Below are positions 1 through 6,499 of a stretch of 64,000 nt of DNA, in pieces. Origin of the DNA: Streptomyces sclerotialus (GTDB taxonomy: Bacteria; Actinomycetota; Actinomycetes; Streptomycetales; Streptomycetaceae); NCBI RefSeq assembly GCF_040907265.1, contig NZ_JBFOHP010000002.1, positions 2,876,501-2,940,500 of the forward strand, read 5' to 3'. Numbering within the stretch: the first letter of the stretch is position 1; each line of letters opens with the position of its first letter. The position numbers and the translations under genes are program-made. The notes under the pieces are model-generated. The model was not told where the DNA came from and did no database searches. It saw only the letters and a program-made list of their open reading frames with translations.

Positions 1-2
1 AA

Positions 3-677
3 CAGGGCCGCCGTTTCCCACCGCGCGACTTCGTGAACCGCGCCGAGGAAGTCCTCGACGCCTTCGGCGCCCTGAGAGCCGCCGCCCGCCACCTGTCCCG
101 CCAACCGGGCCTGGCAGCCTGGTTCCGCCAGTGGGCAAAGCTGGAGGAACAGGCGGTGAGCCTCTGCACGTACGAGTGCCGGGTGGTACCCGGCTTGTTG
201 CAGACCGAGGGGTATACGCGCGCAGTGTTCCACTGTCGCGTACCGCCCCTCACGGACGACGAGATCGGGGCCAGGCTCGCTGCCCGGCAGGAGCGACAAC
301 TGCTGCTGCGCGAGCGACCGAACACGGCGTTCAGCTTCATCCTCGAAGAGGCGCTCTTCCTGCGCCGCGTGGGAGGCGTGGCGGTGACGCGCGAGCTGAT
401 CGACCACGTCATCGACTGCGCAGCCCTGCGCAACGTCGAGGTGCAGGTCATGCCGCTCGCGCGCGAGGAACACGCCGCCCTTGAGGGGCCTATGCAGCTG
501 CTGGAGACCCCGGACACCTGTTGGTACGGCTACATCGAGGGCCAGCGCACCGGGCAGCTGATCACCGACGCCAAGGAGATCAGCGTGCTCCAGATGCGGT
601 ATGCCAAGATGCGCTCACAGGCCCTTACTCCCGAGGACTCCGTCGGCCTGCTGGAGCGGATGCGAGGAGCGCTATGA
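3..677 (+). CDS. XRE-family regulator with DUF5753 domain, 3' part
   Basis: This is the C-terminal part of a helix-turn-helix regulator of the large Streptomyces XRE/DUF5753 family. The frame is open from position 3 and reads a plausible linker (QGRRFPPRDF) before the GTG at 33, so the gene begins outside the window and the DNA-binding domain is not seen. The family hallmark VVPGLLQTEGYTRAV lies near residue 60 of the visible part, and the rest reads as the usual DUF5753 ligand/partner-binding domain ending in LLERMRGAL. The stop overlaps the ATG of the next gene (ATGA), so this is a two-gene regulator plus DUF397 cassette of the whiJ/abaA-like type. The ligand and target are unknown. Confidence 0.85.
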   Translation, partial: QGRRFPPRDFVNRAEEVLDAFGALRAAARHLSRQPGLAAWFRQWAKLEEQAVSLCTYECRVVPGLLQTEGYTRAVFHCRVPPLTDDEIGARLAARQERQLLLRERPNTAFSFILEEALFLRRVGGVAVTRELIDHVIDCAALRNVEVQVMPLAREEHAALEGPMQLLETPDTCWYGYIEGQRTGQLITDAKEISVLQMRYAKMRSQALTPEDSVGLLERMRGAL

Positions 678-928
678 GTCACGCCGAGCTCGCCTGGTTC
701 AAGAGCAGTTACAGCACAGGTGACGGCGACAGCTGCGTCGAAGTGGCCCTCTCCTGGCGGAAGTCCAGCCACAGCGGCTCCGACGGCGACGACTGCGTCG
801 AGGTCGCGGCGACCCCCGACACCGTCCACGTCCGGGACTCCAAGGACGCGGCGGGGCCGCGGCTCGCCGTTCCCGCGGCCGCGTGGTCGGAGTTCGTCGC
901 GTACGCGACTACGCAGACGCGCCCGTGA
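674..928 (+). CDS. DUF397 small protein with duplicated N-terminal motif
   Basis: An 84-residue DUF397 (BldB-like) protein, translationally coupled to the preceding DUF5753 regulator through ATGA. These small proteins are the usual partners of XRE/DUF5753 regulators in Streptomyces; their biochemical role is not established. The family signature W-x-K-S-S-x-S-G-x-x-x-x-C-V-E-V occurs twice in tandem here: WFKSSYSTGDGDSCVEVA at about residues 8-25 and WRKSSHSGSDGDDCVEVA at about residues 28-45. The single C-terminal half follows (HVRDSKD ... WSEFVAYA). The cassette at 37.4-38.5 kb has the usual single motif. The 3' end overlaps the 3' end of the convergent TetR gene by 20 bases. Confidence 0.85.
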   Translation: MSHAELAWFKSSYSTGDGDSCVEVALSWRKSSHSGSDGDDCVEVAATPDTVHVRDSKDAAGPRLAVPAAAWSEFVAYATTQTRP

Positions 929-1529
929 GGGCTTCGCGGGAGAGGCCCAGTTCGCGGGCCAGCGCCTCCTCCGCCCACTGGAGCATGGTCGTGCGCGACA
1001 GCGGACCCTGGTAGGAGGTCATCTGGACGGCGAGGCCGTCCAGGAGGGCGGTGAGGCGCCAGGCCGCGGCCTTGGGGTCGGGGCAGTCGAATTCGCCGGC
1101 CGCCGCGCCTTCGGCCATCACGTCGGCGAGGGCGGTCTTCCACTCCTGGTCCAGGCCGCCGGCCGTCTCGCGGAGGACGGGATCGCGGAGGGCCGCCGCC
1201 CAGCCCTCGATCCACAGGCGCCAGCCCTTGGCCTGGCCGGCCGGTGCGTACCAGCGGACGGCCGCGCGCAGGCGGCGCACGGCGGTCGTGCGGCGGCCGA
1301 GAAGGCGGCGCAGGTGGGCGAGGTCGGCCTCGGCGGCGTGCGCGAAGGCCGCCGCGACGAGCTTCTCCTTGGTGGCGAAGTGGTACAGGACCAGGGCGTT
1401 GGAGACGCCCAGTGCCGAGGCCACGTCGGAGACGCGGACCGCCGCGACCCCCCGTGCTTCGATCTGCTCGATGGCGGCGCGCAGCAGCTCCTCGCGCCGC
1501 TCGGCCACGTTCAACCGGACTCTTGCCAC
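909..1529 (-). CDS. TetR-family transcriptional regulator
   Basis: A 206-residue TetR-type repressor. The N-terminal HTH covers about residues 10-55, with VRVSDVASALGVSNALVLYHF as the helix-turn-helix and a following KEKLVAAAF helix. The C-terminal part (QEWKTALADVMAEG, then a DGLAVQM segment) resembles the BetI-like ligand-binding domain. The ATG start at 1529 has no strong ribosome-binding site. An inverted repeat lies about 80 bases upstream at 1608-1625 and is a reasonable autoregulatory operator. No divergent target gene is present; the next gene upstream is on the same strand and unrelated by sequence. Ligand unknown. Confidence 0.85.
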   Translation of the reverse strand: MARVRLNVAERREELLRAAIEQIEARGVAAVRVSDVASALGVSNALVLYHFATKEKLVAAAFAHAAEADLAHLRRLLGRRTTAVRRLRAAVRWYAPAGQAKGWRLWIEGWAAALRDPVLRETAGGLDQEWKTALADVMAEGAAAGEFDCPDPKAAAWRLTALLDGLAVQMTSYQGPLSRTTMLQWAEEALARELGLSREALTGASA

Positions 1530-1607
1530 GCGGCCAGCCTACAGCCGGGGGCGTGCGCAAACCCTTGACACCGCGCGGCGGCGGAACCGCCACGACCCGC
1601 TCCCATT

Positions 1608-1625
1608 ACTGACTGTGCGTTCAGT
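1608..1625. promoter_or_regulatory. Inverted repeat, candidate TetR operator
   Basis: ACTGA (1608-1612) and TCAGT (1621-1625) form perfect 5-bp arms around an 8-bp spacer, upstream of the TetR gene at 909-1529. Size and position fit a TetR operator, but binding is inferred only. Confidence 0.4.
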
Positions 1626-1662
1626 TAGTTGCGACGGGGGGCCGGAGCCGGGCGTGTCAATG

Positions 1663-1694
1663 AGCCCGCTGATCGAATACTCAGCCAGCGGGCT
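1663..1694 (-). terminator. Hairpin downstream of the 1719-2048 gene
   Basis: AGCCCGCTG (1663-1671) pairs perfectly with CAGCGGGCT (1686-1694) around a 14-base loop, 25 bases beyond the stop of the minus-strand gene 1719-2048. It has no clear U-run, as is common for Streptomyces terminators. Confidence 0.45.
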
Positions 1695-1718
1695 GGGCGC
1701 TGCCAAAAGGGGTGCGGC

Positions 1719-2048
1719 TCAGTCGTGGTGGCCGAGGCGCCGGTCCAGTGCGCGGTCCGCGCGGCTGACGGCGTCGGCGGTGGCCCGGCGGGCGGCGTCC
1801 GCGTCCGGGAGGCCGAGTGCGGCGGCGATGCGGTCCCACTCGTACCCGGAGGCCAGCAGGGCACGGACGGCGCCGCCGAGCGCGGAGTCCGCCGCGGCCC
1901 GCACCCGGCCGATCTCGGCGAGCGTGGCCAGCAGGTCGGGGGCGGTACGCGCGGCCGCGCTGTGCTGCCCGGCGGCGGCCAGCGACTGGTCGGTGGTGAC
2001 CCACCAGTCGCCGGCGGTGGCGGCGGGGAGTTCCGGTGTCAGGGTCAT
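1719..2048 (-). CDS. Hypothetical protein, small, with HTH-like C-terminal segment
   Basis: A 109-residue protein that I do not recognise. It is mostly helical, with an Ala-rich middle. The segment YEWDRIAAALGLPDADAARR at about residues 68-87 has the look of a sigma-4/HTH-like helix pair, a pattern seen in several unnamed Streptomyces proteins. I chose the ATG at 2048 because the longer reading frame has no better start; no Shine-Dalgarno sequence is evident, so it may be leaderless. It is followed by a hairpin at 1663-1694 and then by the co-directional TetR gene. No transmembrane segment or signal peptide is seen. Confidence 0.6.
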   Translation of the reverse strand: MTLTPELPAATAGDWWVTTDQSLAAAGQHSAAARTAPDLLATLAEIGRVRAAADSALGGAVRALLASGYEWDRIAAALGLPDADAARRATADAVSRADRALDRRLGHHD

Positions 2049-2122
2049 ACGGCCAGAGTAACGACGCCGGACCGCTTGACGGGCCTCTTGGTCCACTGAG
2101 CGGACCACCACTGCCGCTCCTC

Positions 2123-2160
2123 ATGAGGGATGTCCGGATGAGGGATGTCCGGATGAGGGG
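2123..2160. repeat. 15-bp tandem direct repeat, about 2.5 copies
   Basis: The unit ATGAGGGATGTCCGG occurs perfectly at 2123-2137 and 2138-2152, followed by a partial copy at 2153-2160. It lies in the 145-base gap between the small hypothetical gene and the condensation-domain gene. It looks like a replication-slippage microsatellite. Confidence 0.8.
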
Positions 2161-2193
2161 CGGCCGGACCTCGCCGGTCCTCAGAACTGGTCC

Positions 2194-3594
2194 TCAGAAG
2201 GTGCCGGCCGCCGTCATGTTCGCCAGCGTCTGCCGGAGGGTGCCGCCCAGGGCGGCCTTGGTCTTCCGGGCCTGGGGGGTGTCGACGTGGATGGCGTTCA
2301 TGTGCAGTCCGGTGTCGTTCCGGTGGAACCAGAAGCAGATGCCGTTGCTGCGGGAGACCCAGAGGTGCTTCTTCGCGTTCCGCGCCGTGTGGTGGGCGGC
2401 ACCGGGTGACTTCCGGAAGTCCAGGTAGGAGAAGAAGTTGACCGCGTAGGGCCAGTACCGCTGCTCGGTGTAGTCCTGCGGGGCGAGCAGGTGCCACGCC
2501 TTGACGAAGGGCACGTCCGCGTGGCGCCGCATCTCCGCGCAGGCGTCCCGTACGCCCGCCATGACGTCCGGGAACTCCTGGTCCTCGGCCACCGGGAATT
2601 CGATGGGCATGGTGTTGATGTACCAGCCCATGGTGTGCGCGTGGGCGCCCCGGCCGCGTTCGTTGACCGGCATGAGGCCCCGGTAGACGTCGGGCCCGCC
2701 CTCCTTGCGGAGGGATACCCCGACGGCGGCCAGCACACCCATGAACAGCCGTCCGCCGACCGCCTCGCACCGGGCCGCCAGCGCGTCGGCCTCCCGCTCG
2801 TGCAGAAGCGTTTCCGTCACATTGACCGTGGGGTACAGCCGGCCCGGTTCGACACCGAGGTCCAGCGGGAACGGCGGGAAGAAGCAGTCACCGCGCGCGA
2901 TGAACTCCTTCCAGCGGCCCAGCCGGGCGTCCGCCGCGTCCATGGCCGCGTTGTCCTCGCGCTGCGCACGGCTGAAGTCGAGGTAGCTGCCCACCTCGGG
3001 GAGGGCGGGCTCCTCGCCGCGTGCGTACGCCGCGTACGCGGTGGCGATGTCGTTCACCGCGATCGGCGTCGACAGCCCGTCGGTCACCAGGTGGTCGCAG
3101 GCGAAGTACACCGTGGTGGACTCGTCCCGGACCACCGCGCCCATGATGATCAGCGGCCAGGAGAGCGTGTCGACCCGCTGGAAGAACCGGTGCAGGTAGT
3201 CGCGGACCTCCTCGGCGGAACCGGCCGGTCCCACGTCCACGCATTTGAGCTCGACGTCCTCCGGGGTCAGGGCGTCGCAGGACAGATCGCCGGCGAGCTG
3301 CTGGAATGTGCAGCGCAGCACTTCGTGGCGGCGCACGAAGTGCAGCAGTGCCGATTCCAGCGCGGCGCGGTCGACCGGCCCGGAGATCTCGAACGACCCG
3401 GCCACGTAGGCGGAGACGGCGTCGTCGTCGCCATGGGTGTCGTGGGCCACCGCGAAGTGTTTCGCCTGGTTGTACGTCGTGGTCTCGGATGGCTGGGAGG
3501 GTTCGGCGGCGCCGTGCATCCGCGCGGTCACCACCGACCACTCGAAGACATGTCCCGGGGCGATCTCCGCGTCTCCGATGGGTACCTGAAGCAC
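2194..3594 (-). CDS. Stand-alone condensation-domain (acyl/peptidyl transferase-like) protein
   Basis: A 466-residue protein made of one PF00668-type condensation domain with no adenylation, carrier or thioesterase domain attached. The catalytic motif HxxxDG reads CDHLVTDGLS at about residues 170-179, keeping the essential second His, Asp and Gly; the first His of the classical HHxxxDG is Asp. Other fold landmarks are VRRHEVLRCTF near the N terminus, and GLMPVNERGRG and YINTMPIEF in the C-terminal half. Free-standing condensation domains join two acyl/amine or acyl/alcohol substrates, usually one held on a carrier protein (SgcC5, PapA5). The GTG at 3594 is preceded by GGAAAGAG. No biosynthetic genes flank it, so the substrate is unknown. 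Confidence 0.8.
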   Translation of the reverse strand: MLQVPIGDAEIAPGHVFEWSVVTARMHGAAEPSQPSETTTYNQAKHFAVAHDTHGDDDAVSAYVAGSFEISGPVDRAALESALLHFVRRHEVLRCTFQQLAGDLSCDALTPEDVELKCVDVGPAGSAEEVRDYLHRFFQRVDTLSWPLIIMGAVVRDESTTVYFACDHLVTDGLSTPIAVNDIATAYAAYARGEEPALPEVGSYLDFSRAQREDNAAMDAADARLGRWKEFIARGDCFFPPFPLDLGVEPGRLYPTVNVTETLLHEREADALAARCEAVGGRLFMGVLAAVGVSLRKEGGPDVYRGLMPVNERGRGAHAHTMGWYINTMPIEFPVAEDQEFPDVMAGVRDACAEMRRHADVPFVKAWHLLAPQDYTEQRYWPYAVNFFSYLDFRKSPGAAHHTARNAKKHLWVSRSNGICFWFHRNDTGLHMNAIHVDTPQARKTKAALGGTLRQTLANMTAAGTF

Positions 3595-3728
3595 TATGGC
3601 TCTTTCCGTCGCCTGTCAGTTGCCGTGTCGCTCGCGCGGTCAGGGCGGCCATGACCCGGACCCGCTCTTTCACCCAACGAGCCGGGATGCCGACAGAAAC
3701 GGGGTACCGATCGTCGTACCGGTCCGGG

Positions 3729-4074
3729 GTCAGCCCTCGGCCCGCTCCACCTTGTCGATGAGCAGGGCGTATGCGAGCAGGCCGACCAGGACGACGAGGG
3801 CGATGCAGCCGAGCGCCCAGGCGAAGGCCGGTTGCTCAGCAGGACCCGCAGGTCGGCGCGGATGCTGGTGTCCGGTATCCCTGCTGGGTGCCGGAGAGGT
3901 GCAGCTCCTCCTTGATGTGCGGCAGGGCGGCCGAGAGGTGCGTACGGTCCAGGTGGTTGATCGCCGTGATCACGGAGAGGCAGGCGAGCAGCCCGTAGCG
4001 GGCGCGGCTGAGCGCGGGGCGGCGGTGTCGGGGACGACGGGCGGGGGCGAGGCGGGGCGCAGGGTCGCACTCAT
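3729..4074 (-). pseudogene. Remnant of an ACS-family MFS transporter
   Basis: Both ends of a 12-helix transporter are recognisable, but the middle is gone. The 5' piece gives TM1 and the following loop of an anion:cation symporter (LLACLSVITAINHLDRTHLS, then a P-H-I-K-E-E-L segment). Only tens of bases later another frame gives the last helix and tail (FAWALGCIALVVLVGLLAYA, then LLIDKVERAEG and TGA at 3729-3731). The start ATG at 4072-4074 is in a third frame, so at least two frameshifts accompany a deletion of roughly 1 kb. It sits divergently from the intact IclR gene at 4270, which probably once controlled it. This family carries glucarate, phthalate, hydroxyphenylacetate and similar acids. 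Confidence 0.75.
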
Positions 4075-4092
4075 GCGGGGACACCTTCGTCC

Positions 4093-4146
4093 GGTCCGCT
4101 GCGCGGATCGGGGTCCGCGGTACGGAGCTGGTCCGCTGTGCGGGCC
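4093..4146. promoter_or_regulatory. Cluster of operator-like palindromes, GGTCCGC-N3-GCGGACC type
   Basis: Three degenerate copies of a 17-bp palindrome: 4093-4109 (one mismatch in the arms), 4112-4128 (two mismatches) and 4130-4146 (one mismatch). They start 19 bases upstream of the dead MFS gene and belong with the perfect copy at 4234-4250 near the IclR start. Binding by the neighbouring IclR protein is inferred from position and repetition. Confidence 0.5.
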
Positions 4147-4233
4147 GCTCGGTCCGAGCTGCGGTGTCGATAGAACGTGTGCTGACTACCTGCAAGAGGT
4201 TGCTGACGAGTAATCGCAGGATCACCTGCCCCT

Positions 4234-4250
4234 GGTCCGCGCAGCGGACC
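4234..4250. promoter_or_regulatory. Perfect palindrome, candidate IclR operator
   Basis: GGTCCGC (4234-4240), GCA, GCGGACC (4244-4250). The 7-bp arms are perfect and lie 19 bases before the IclR ATG at 4270, where a bound repressor would block its own transcription. Confidence 0.55.
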
Positions 4251-4269
4251 TCGTCCCATACTGGTCGCC

Positions 4270-5022
4270 ATGAGCGAGAGCGAGCGCGGCGGCATGCGGA
4301 CGGTTCAGCGGGCCATCGACATCCTGGGGCTCTTCGGGGAGGAGCGCCCCGCGCTGACTCTCCGGGAGATCGTCGAGGGCAGCGGACTGCCCAAGACCAC
4401 CGCGCTCCGCCTGCTCCAGACGCTCCGCATGAACGGCCTGCTCTGGCTGGACGAGCACGGCAGATACACCGCGGGCCCGACGTTCCTGCGCTGGGTCCGG
4501 CTGGCGGACCAGGGCTGGCGCCTCCCGGCCACCGCCCGGCGCGCGCTGCGCGAGCTGGCGGCCGAGCACCGGGAGACGGTGCACCTGTACGTACGGCGCG
4601 ACGCGCACCGGATCTGCATCGCCCAGGAGGAGGGCCCACAGGCGCTGCGGCACGTCGTACGGGTCGGCGACGAGCTGCCGCTGTGGGCCGGCGGGCCGTC
4701 CAAGGTGCTGCTGATCGGCGCGGACGCGGCCCTGGTCGAGCGGGTCGCGCGCCGCTCCCCGCACGGCGCACAGCACTCCCGCACGCTCACCGAGTGGGCG
4801 GCGGAGGCGGCCCGCGCCGGGTACGCGGTCAGCCATGGCGAGCACGAGGAGGGGCTGTCCTCGGTGGCCGTGCCGGTGCGCTCGCGCGGCGGCGAGGTGG
4901 TCGCCGCGCTGTCCTTCGGGGGCCCGTCCGCGCGCTTCACCGCCGAGCGGGTGCCGCGCTTCGTGTCGTCCCTGACGGCGGCGGCCCGCACGGTGGGCGG
5001 CGGCCTGCCCCTCACGGGCTGA
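4270..5022 (+). CDS. IclR-family transcriptional regulator
   Basis: A 250-residue IclR protein. The N-terminal winged helix (about residues 8-65) contains TVQRAIDILGLF and the recognition-helix region GLPKTTALRLLQTL. The C-terminal effector domain runs from about residue 80 and keeps RETVHLYVRRD, a short SKVLLIGA segment and the late GLSSVAVPVRSRGGEVVAAL signature. The upstream region holds four copies of one palindrome (4093-4250) and the ruined transporter on the opposite strand. It lies next to the pca cluster but points away from pcaV; because PcaV already regulates that operon, its own target was more likely the lost transporter. Effector unknown. Confidence 0.88.
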   Translation: MSESERGGMRTVQRAIDILGLFGEERPALTLREIVEGSGLPKTTALRLLQTLRMNGLLWLDEHGRYTAGPTFLRWVRLADQGWRLPATARRALRELAAEHRETVHLYVRRDAHRICIAQEEGPQALRHVVRVGDELPLWAGGPSKVLLIGADAALVERVARRSPHGAQHSRTLTEWAAEAARAGYAVSHGEHEEGLSSVAVPVRSRGGEVVAALSFGGPSARFTAERVPRFVSSLTAAARTVGGGLPLTG

Positions 5023-5079
5023 CCTGCGGCGGCGGCCCGGCCCGCGCCTCCTCCCTCCCGGTCCGCGGCGCCGGATCCG

Positions 5080-5517
5080 CTAGCCCCGCAGCTCCTCCGC
5101 CGCGTCCGCGACCCGGGCGATCAGGCGGAGCAGGGTCTCCTGCTCGCCCTCGTCCAGCGGAGCCAGGAAGACCCGGTTCATGCGGGCCGTGCGCGTGGTG
5201 AGCTTGCGGTGGTGGCGGGCGCCCTCGTCGGAGAGTTTCAGGACGTTCCGGCGGCCGTCGCGCGGGTCGCGTACGCGCTCCACGAGGCCGCGGCGGACCA
5301 GCCGGGCGACCACGTCGGCGATGGTCGAGCGGTCCAGGTGCACGTGCTCGCTCAGCGTCCGCTGGTCGATGTCGGGCTTCTCGACCAGCGCGTTGAGCAC
5401 CGCGAACTGCGGGGAGGTGGTCTCCTCGGACACCATCGCGCCCCACAGCAGCGAGTGCGCCTGCTGCAGGCGGCGGGCCAGGTGCCCGGGATGGGTGCTG
5501 AGATCGACCGCGGCCAT
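5080..5517 (-). CDS. pcaV: MarR-family repressor of the protocatechuate operon
   Basis: A 145-residue MarR regulator divergent from pcaI. The winged-helix core runs about residues 40-100 (SPQFAVLNALVEK, RTLSEHVHLDRSTIADVVAR and the wing DPRDGRRNVLKLS). In Streptomyces coelicolor the MarR protein PcaV represses the divergent pca operon and is released by protocatechuate, with Arg15 as the key ligand contact. The ATG at 5517, which has GGGAGG four bases upstream, puts an Arg exactly at position 15 (HPGHLAR), supporting both the start and the identification. The 139-base divergent promoter contains a perfect 12-bp palindrome at 5578-5589. Confidence 0.88.
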   Translation of the reverse strand: MAAVDLSTHPGHLARRLQQAHSLLWGAMVSEETTSPQFAVLNALVEKPDIDQRTLSEHVHLDRSTIADVVARLVRRGLVERVRDPRDGRRNVLKLSDEGARHHRKLTTRTARMNRVFLAPLDEGEQETLLRLIARVADAAEELRG

Positions 5518-5577
5518 GTGGCCTCCCATTGACGAATGAGGAACTGGGTGGAAGTCTACGGCCCATCGCCGAATTAA

Positions 5578-5589
5578 TCAGTGCACTGA
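5578..5589. promoter_or_regulatory. Palindrome in the pcaV-pcaI promoter region, candidate PcaV operator
   Basis: TCAGTGCACTGA is a perfect 12-bp palindrome in an AT-richer patch, 60 bases from the pcaV start and 68 from the pcaI start. A MarR dimer bound here could control both promoters. The site is inferred from symmetry and location. Confidence 0.5.
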
Positions 5590-5656
5590 GCATTTCTTTC
5601 GGCAGTGCGCGCTCACCGTCGGCACCGTTCTTTGGACCCACACCCGCGGAGTGATG

Positions 5657-6499
5657 ATGGCCGAGATTCGCAGCCTCGACGACGCCGTGGCGGACCTCAT
5701 CCACGACGGGGACACCGTCGCCATGGAGGGTTTCACCCACCTGATCCCGTTCGCCGCGGCGCACGAGATCATCCGCCAGGGCATCACCGACCTGACCCTC
5801 GCCCGGATGACGCCGGACGTCATCTACGACCAGCTGATCGGCGCAGGCCTGGTCAAGAAGCTGATCTTCTCCTGGGGCGGCAACCCCGGCGTCGGCTCGC
5901 TGCACCGCTTCCGTGACGCCGTCGAGAACGGCTGGCCGCGCCCCCTGGAGCTGGACGAGCACAGCCACGCCGGCATGGCGAACCGTTACGTCGCGGGCGC
6001 GTCCAAGCTCCCGTTCGCCGTGCTGCGCGGCTACCGCGGCAGCGACATCCCCGGTCGCACGGACACCGTCTCCACCGTGACCTGCCCGTTCACCGGCGAG
6101 AAGCTGGCGGCCGTCGCCGCGCTGAACCCGGACGTCACCGTCATCCACGCCCAGCAGGCCGACCGCGCGGGCAACGTGCAGCTGTGGGGCCTGACCGGCG
6201 TGCAGAAGGAGGCCGCGCTCGCCGCGAGCCGGGTGCTGGTCACCGTCGAGGAGATCGTGGACACCCTGGAGCCGCGCCCCGGCGGCATCACCCTGCCGAC
6301 CTGGGTGCTGGACGCGGTCGCCCACGTGCCCGGCGGCGCCCACCCCTCGTACGCCACCGGCTACTCCGTCCGCGACAACGCCTTCTACCAGGCCTGGGAC
6401 CCGGTCGCGCGGGACCGCGAGGCCTTCACGCAGTGGATCGAGACGCACGTACGCGGCGCCGAGGCCGCAGCCCGTACGGCCGAAGGAGCGAACGCCTGA
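5657..6499 (+). CDS. pcaI: 3-oxoadipate CoA-transferase, subunit A
   Basis: A 280-residue CoA-transferase family I alpha subunit. With PcaJ it moves CoA from succinyl-CoA to 3-oxoadipate near the end of the beta-ketoadipate pathway. The start of the fold is clear (SLDDAVADLIHDGDTVAMEG, then FTHLIPFAAAHEI), followed by LTLARMTPDVIYDQLIGAG and VIHAQQADRAGNVQLWG, the latter being the usual alpha-subunit signature. There are three in-frame start codons in a row (GTG 5651, ATG 5654, ATG 5657); GGAG at 5648-5651 best serves ATG 5657. The stop overlaps the pcaJ start (TGATG). First gene of the operon repressed by PcaV. Confidence 0.9.
   Translation: MAEIRSLDDAVADLIHDGDTVAMEGFTHLIPFAAAHEIIRQGITDLTLARMTPDVIYDQLIGAGLVKKLIFSWGGNPGVGSLHRFRDAVENGWPRPLELDEHSHAGMANRYVAGASKLPFAVLRGYRGSDIPGRTDTVSTVTCPFTGEKLAAVAALNPDVTVIHAQQADRAGNVQLWGLTGVQKEAALAASRVLVTVEEIVDTLEPRPGGITLPTWVLDAVAHVPGGAHPSYATGYSVRDNAFYQAWDPVARDREAFTQWIETHVRGAEAAARTAEGANA

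Noticed and set aside
2036-2428. 130-codon plus-strand frame containing the 15-bp repeat
   Set aside because: It overlaps the 3' end of the condensation-domain gene on the other strand and reads as a shadow frame; the repeated peptide is a by-product of the tandem repeat.
5012-6448. 478-codon open frame on the minus strand
   Set aside because: It spans pcaV and the antisense of pcaI in another frame; the part resembling a protein is a frame shadow of pcaV.
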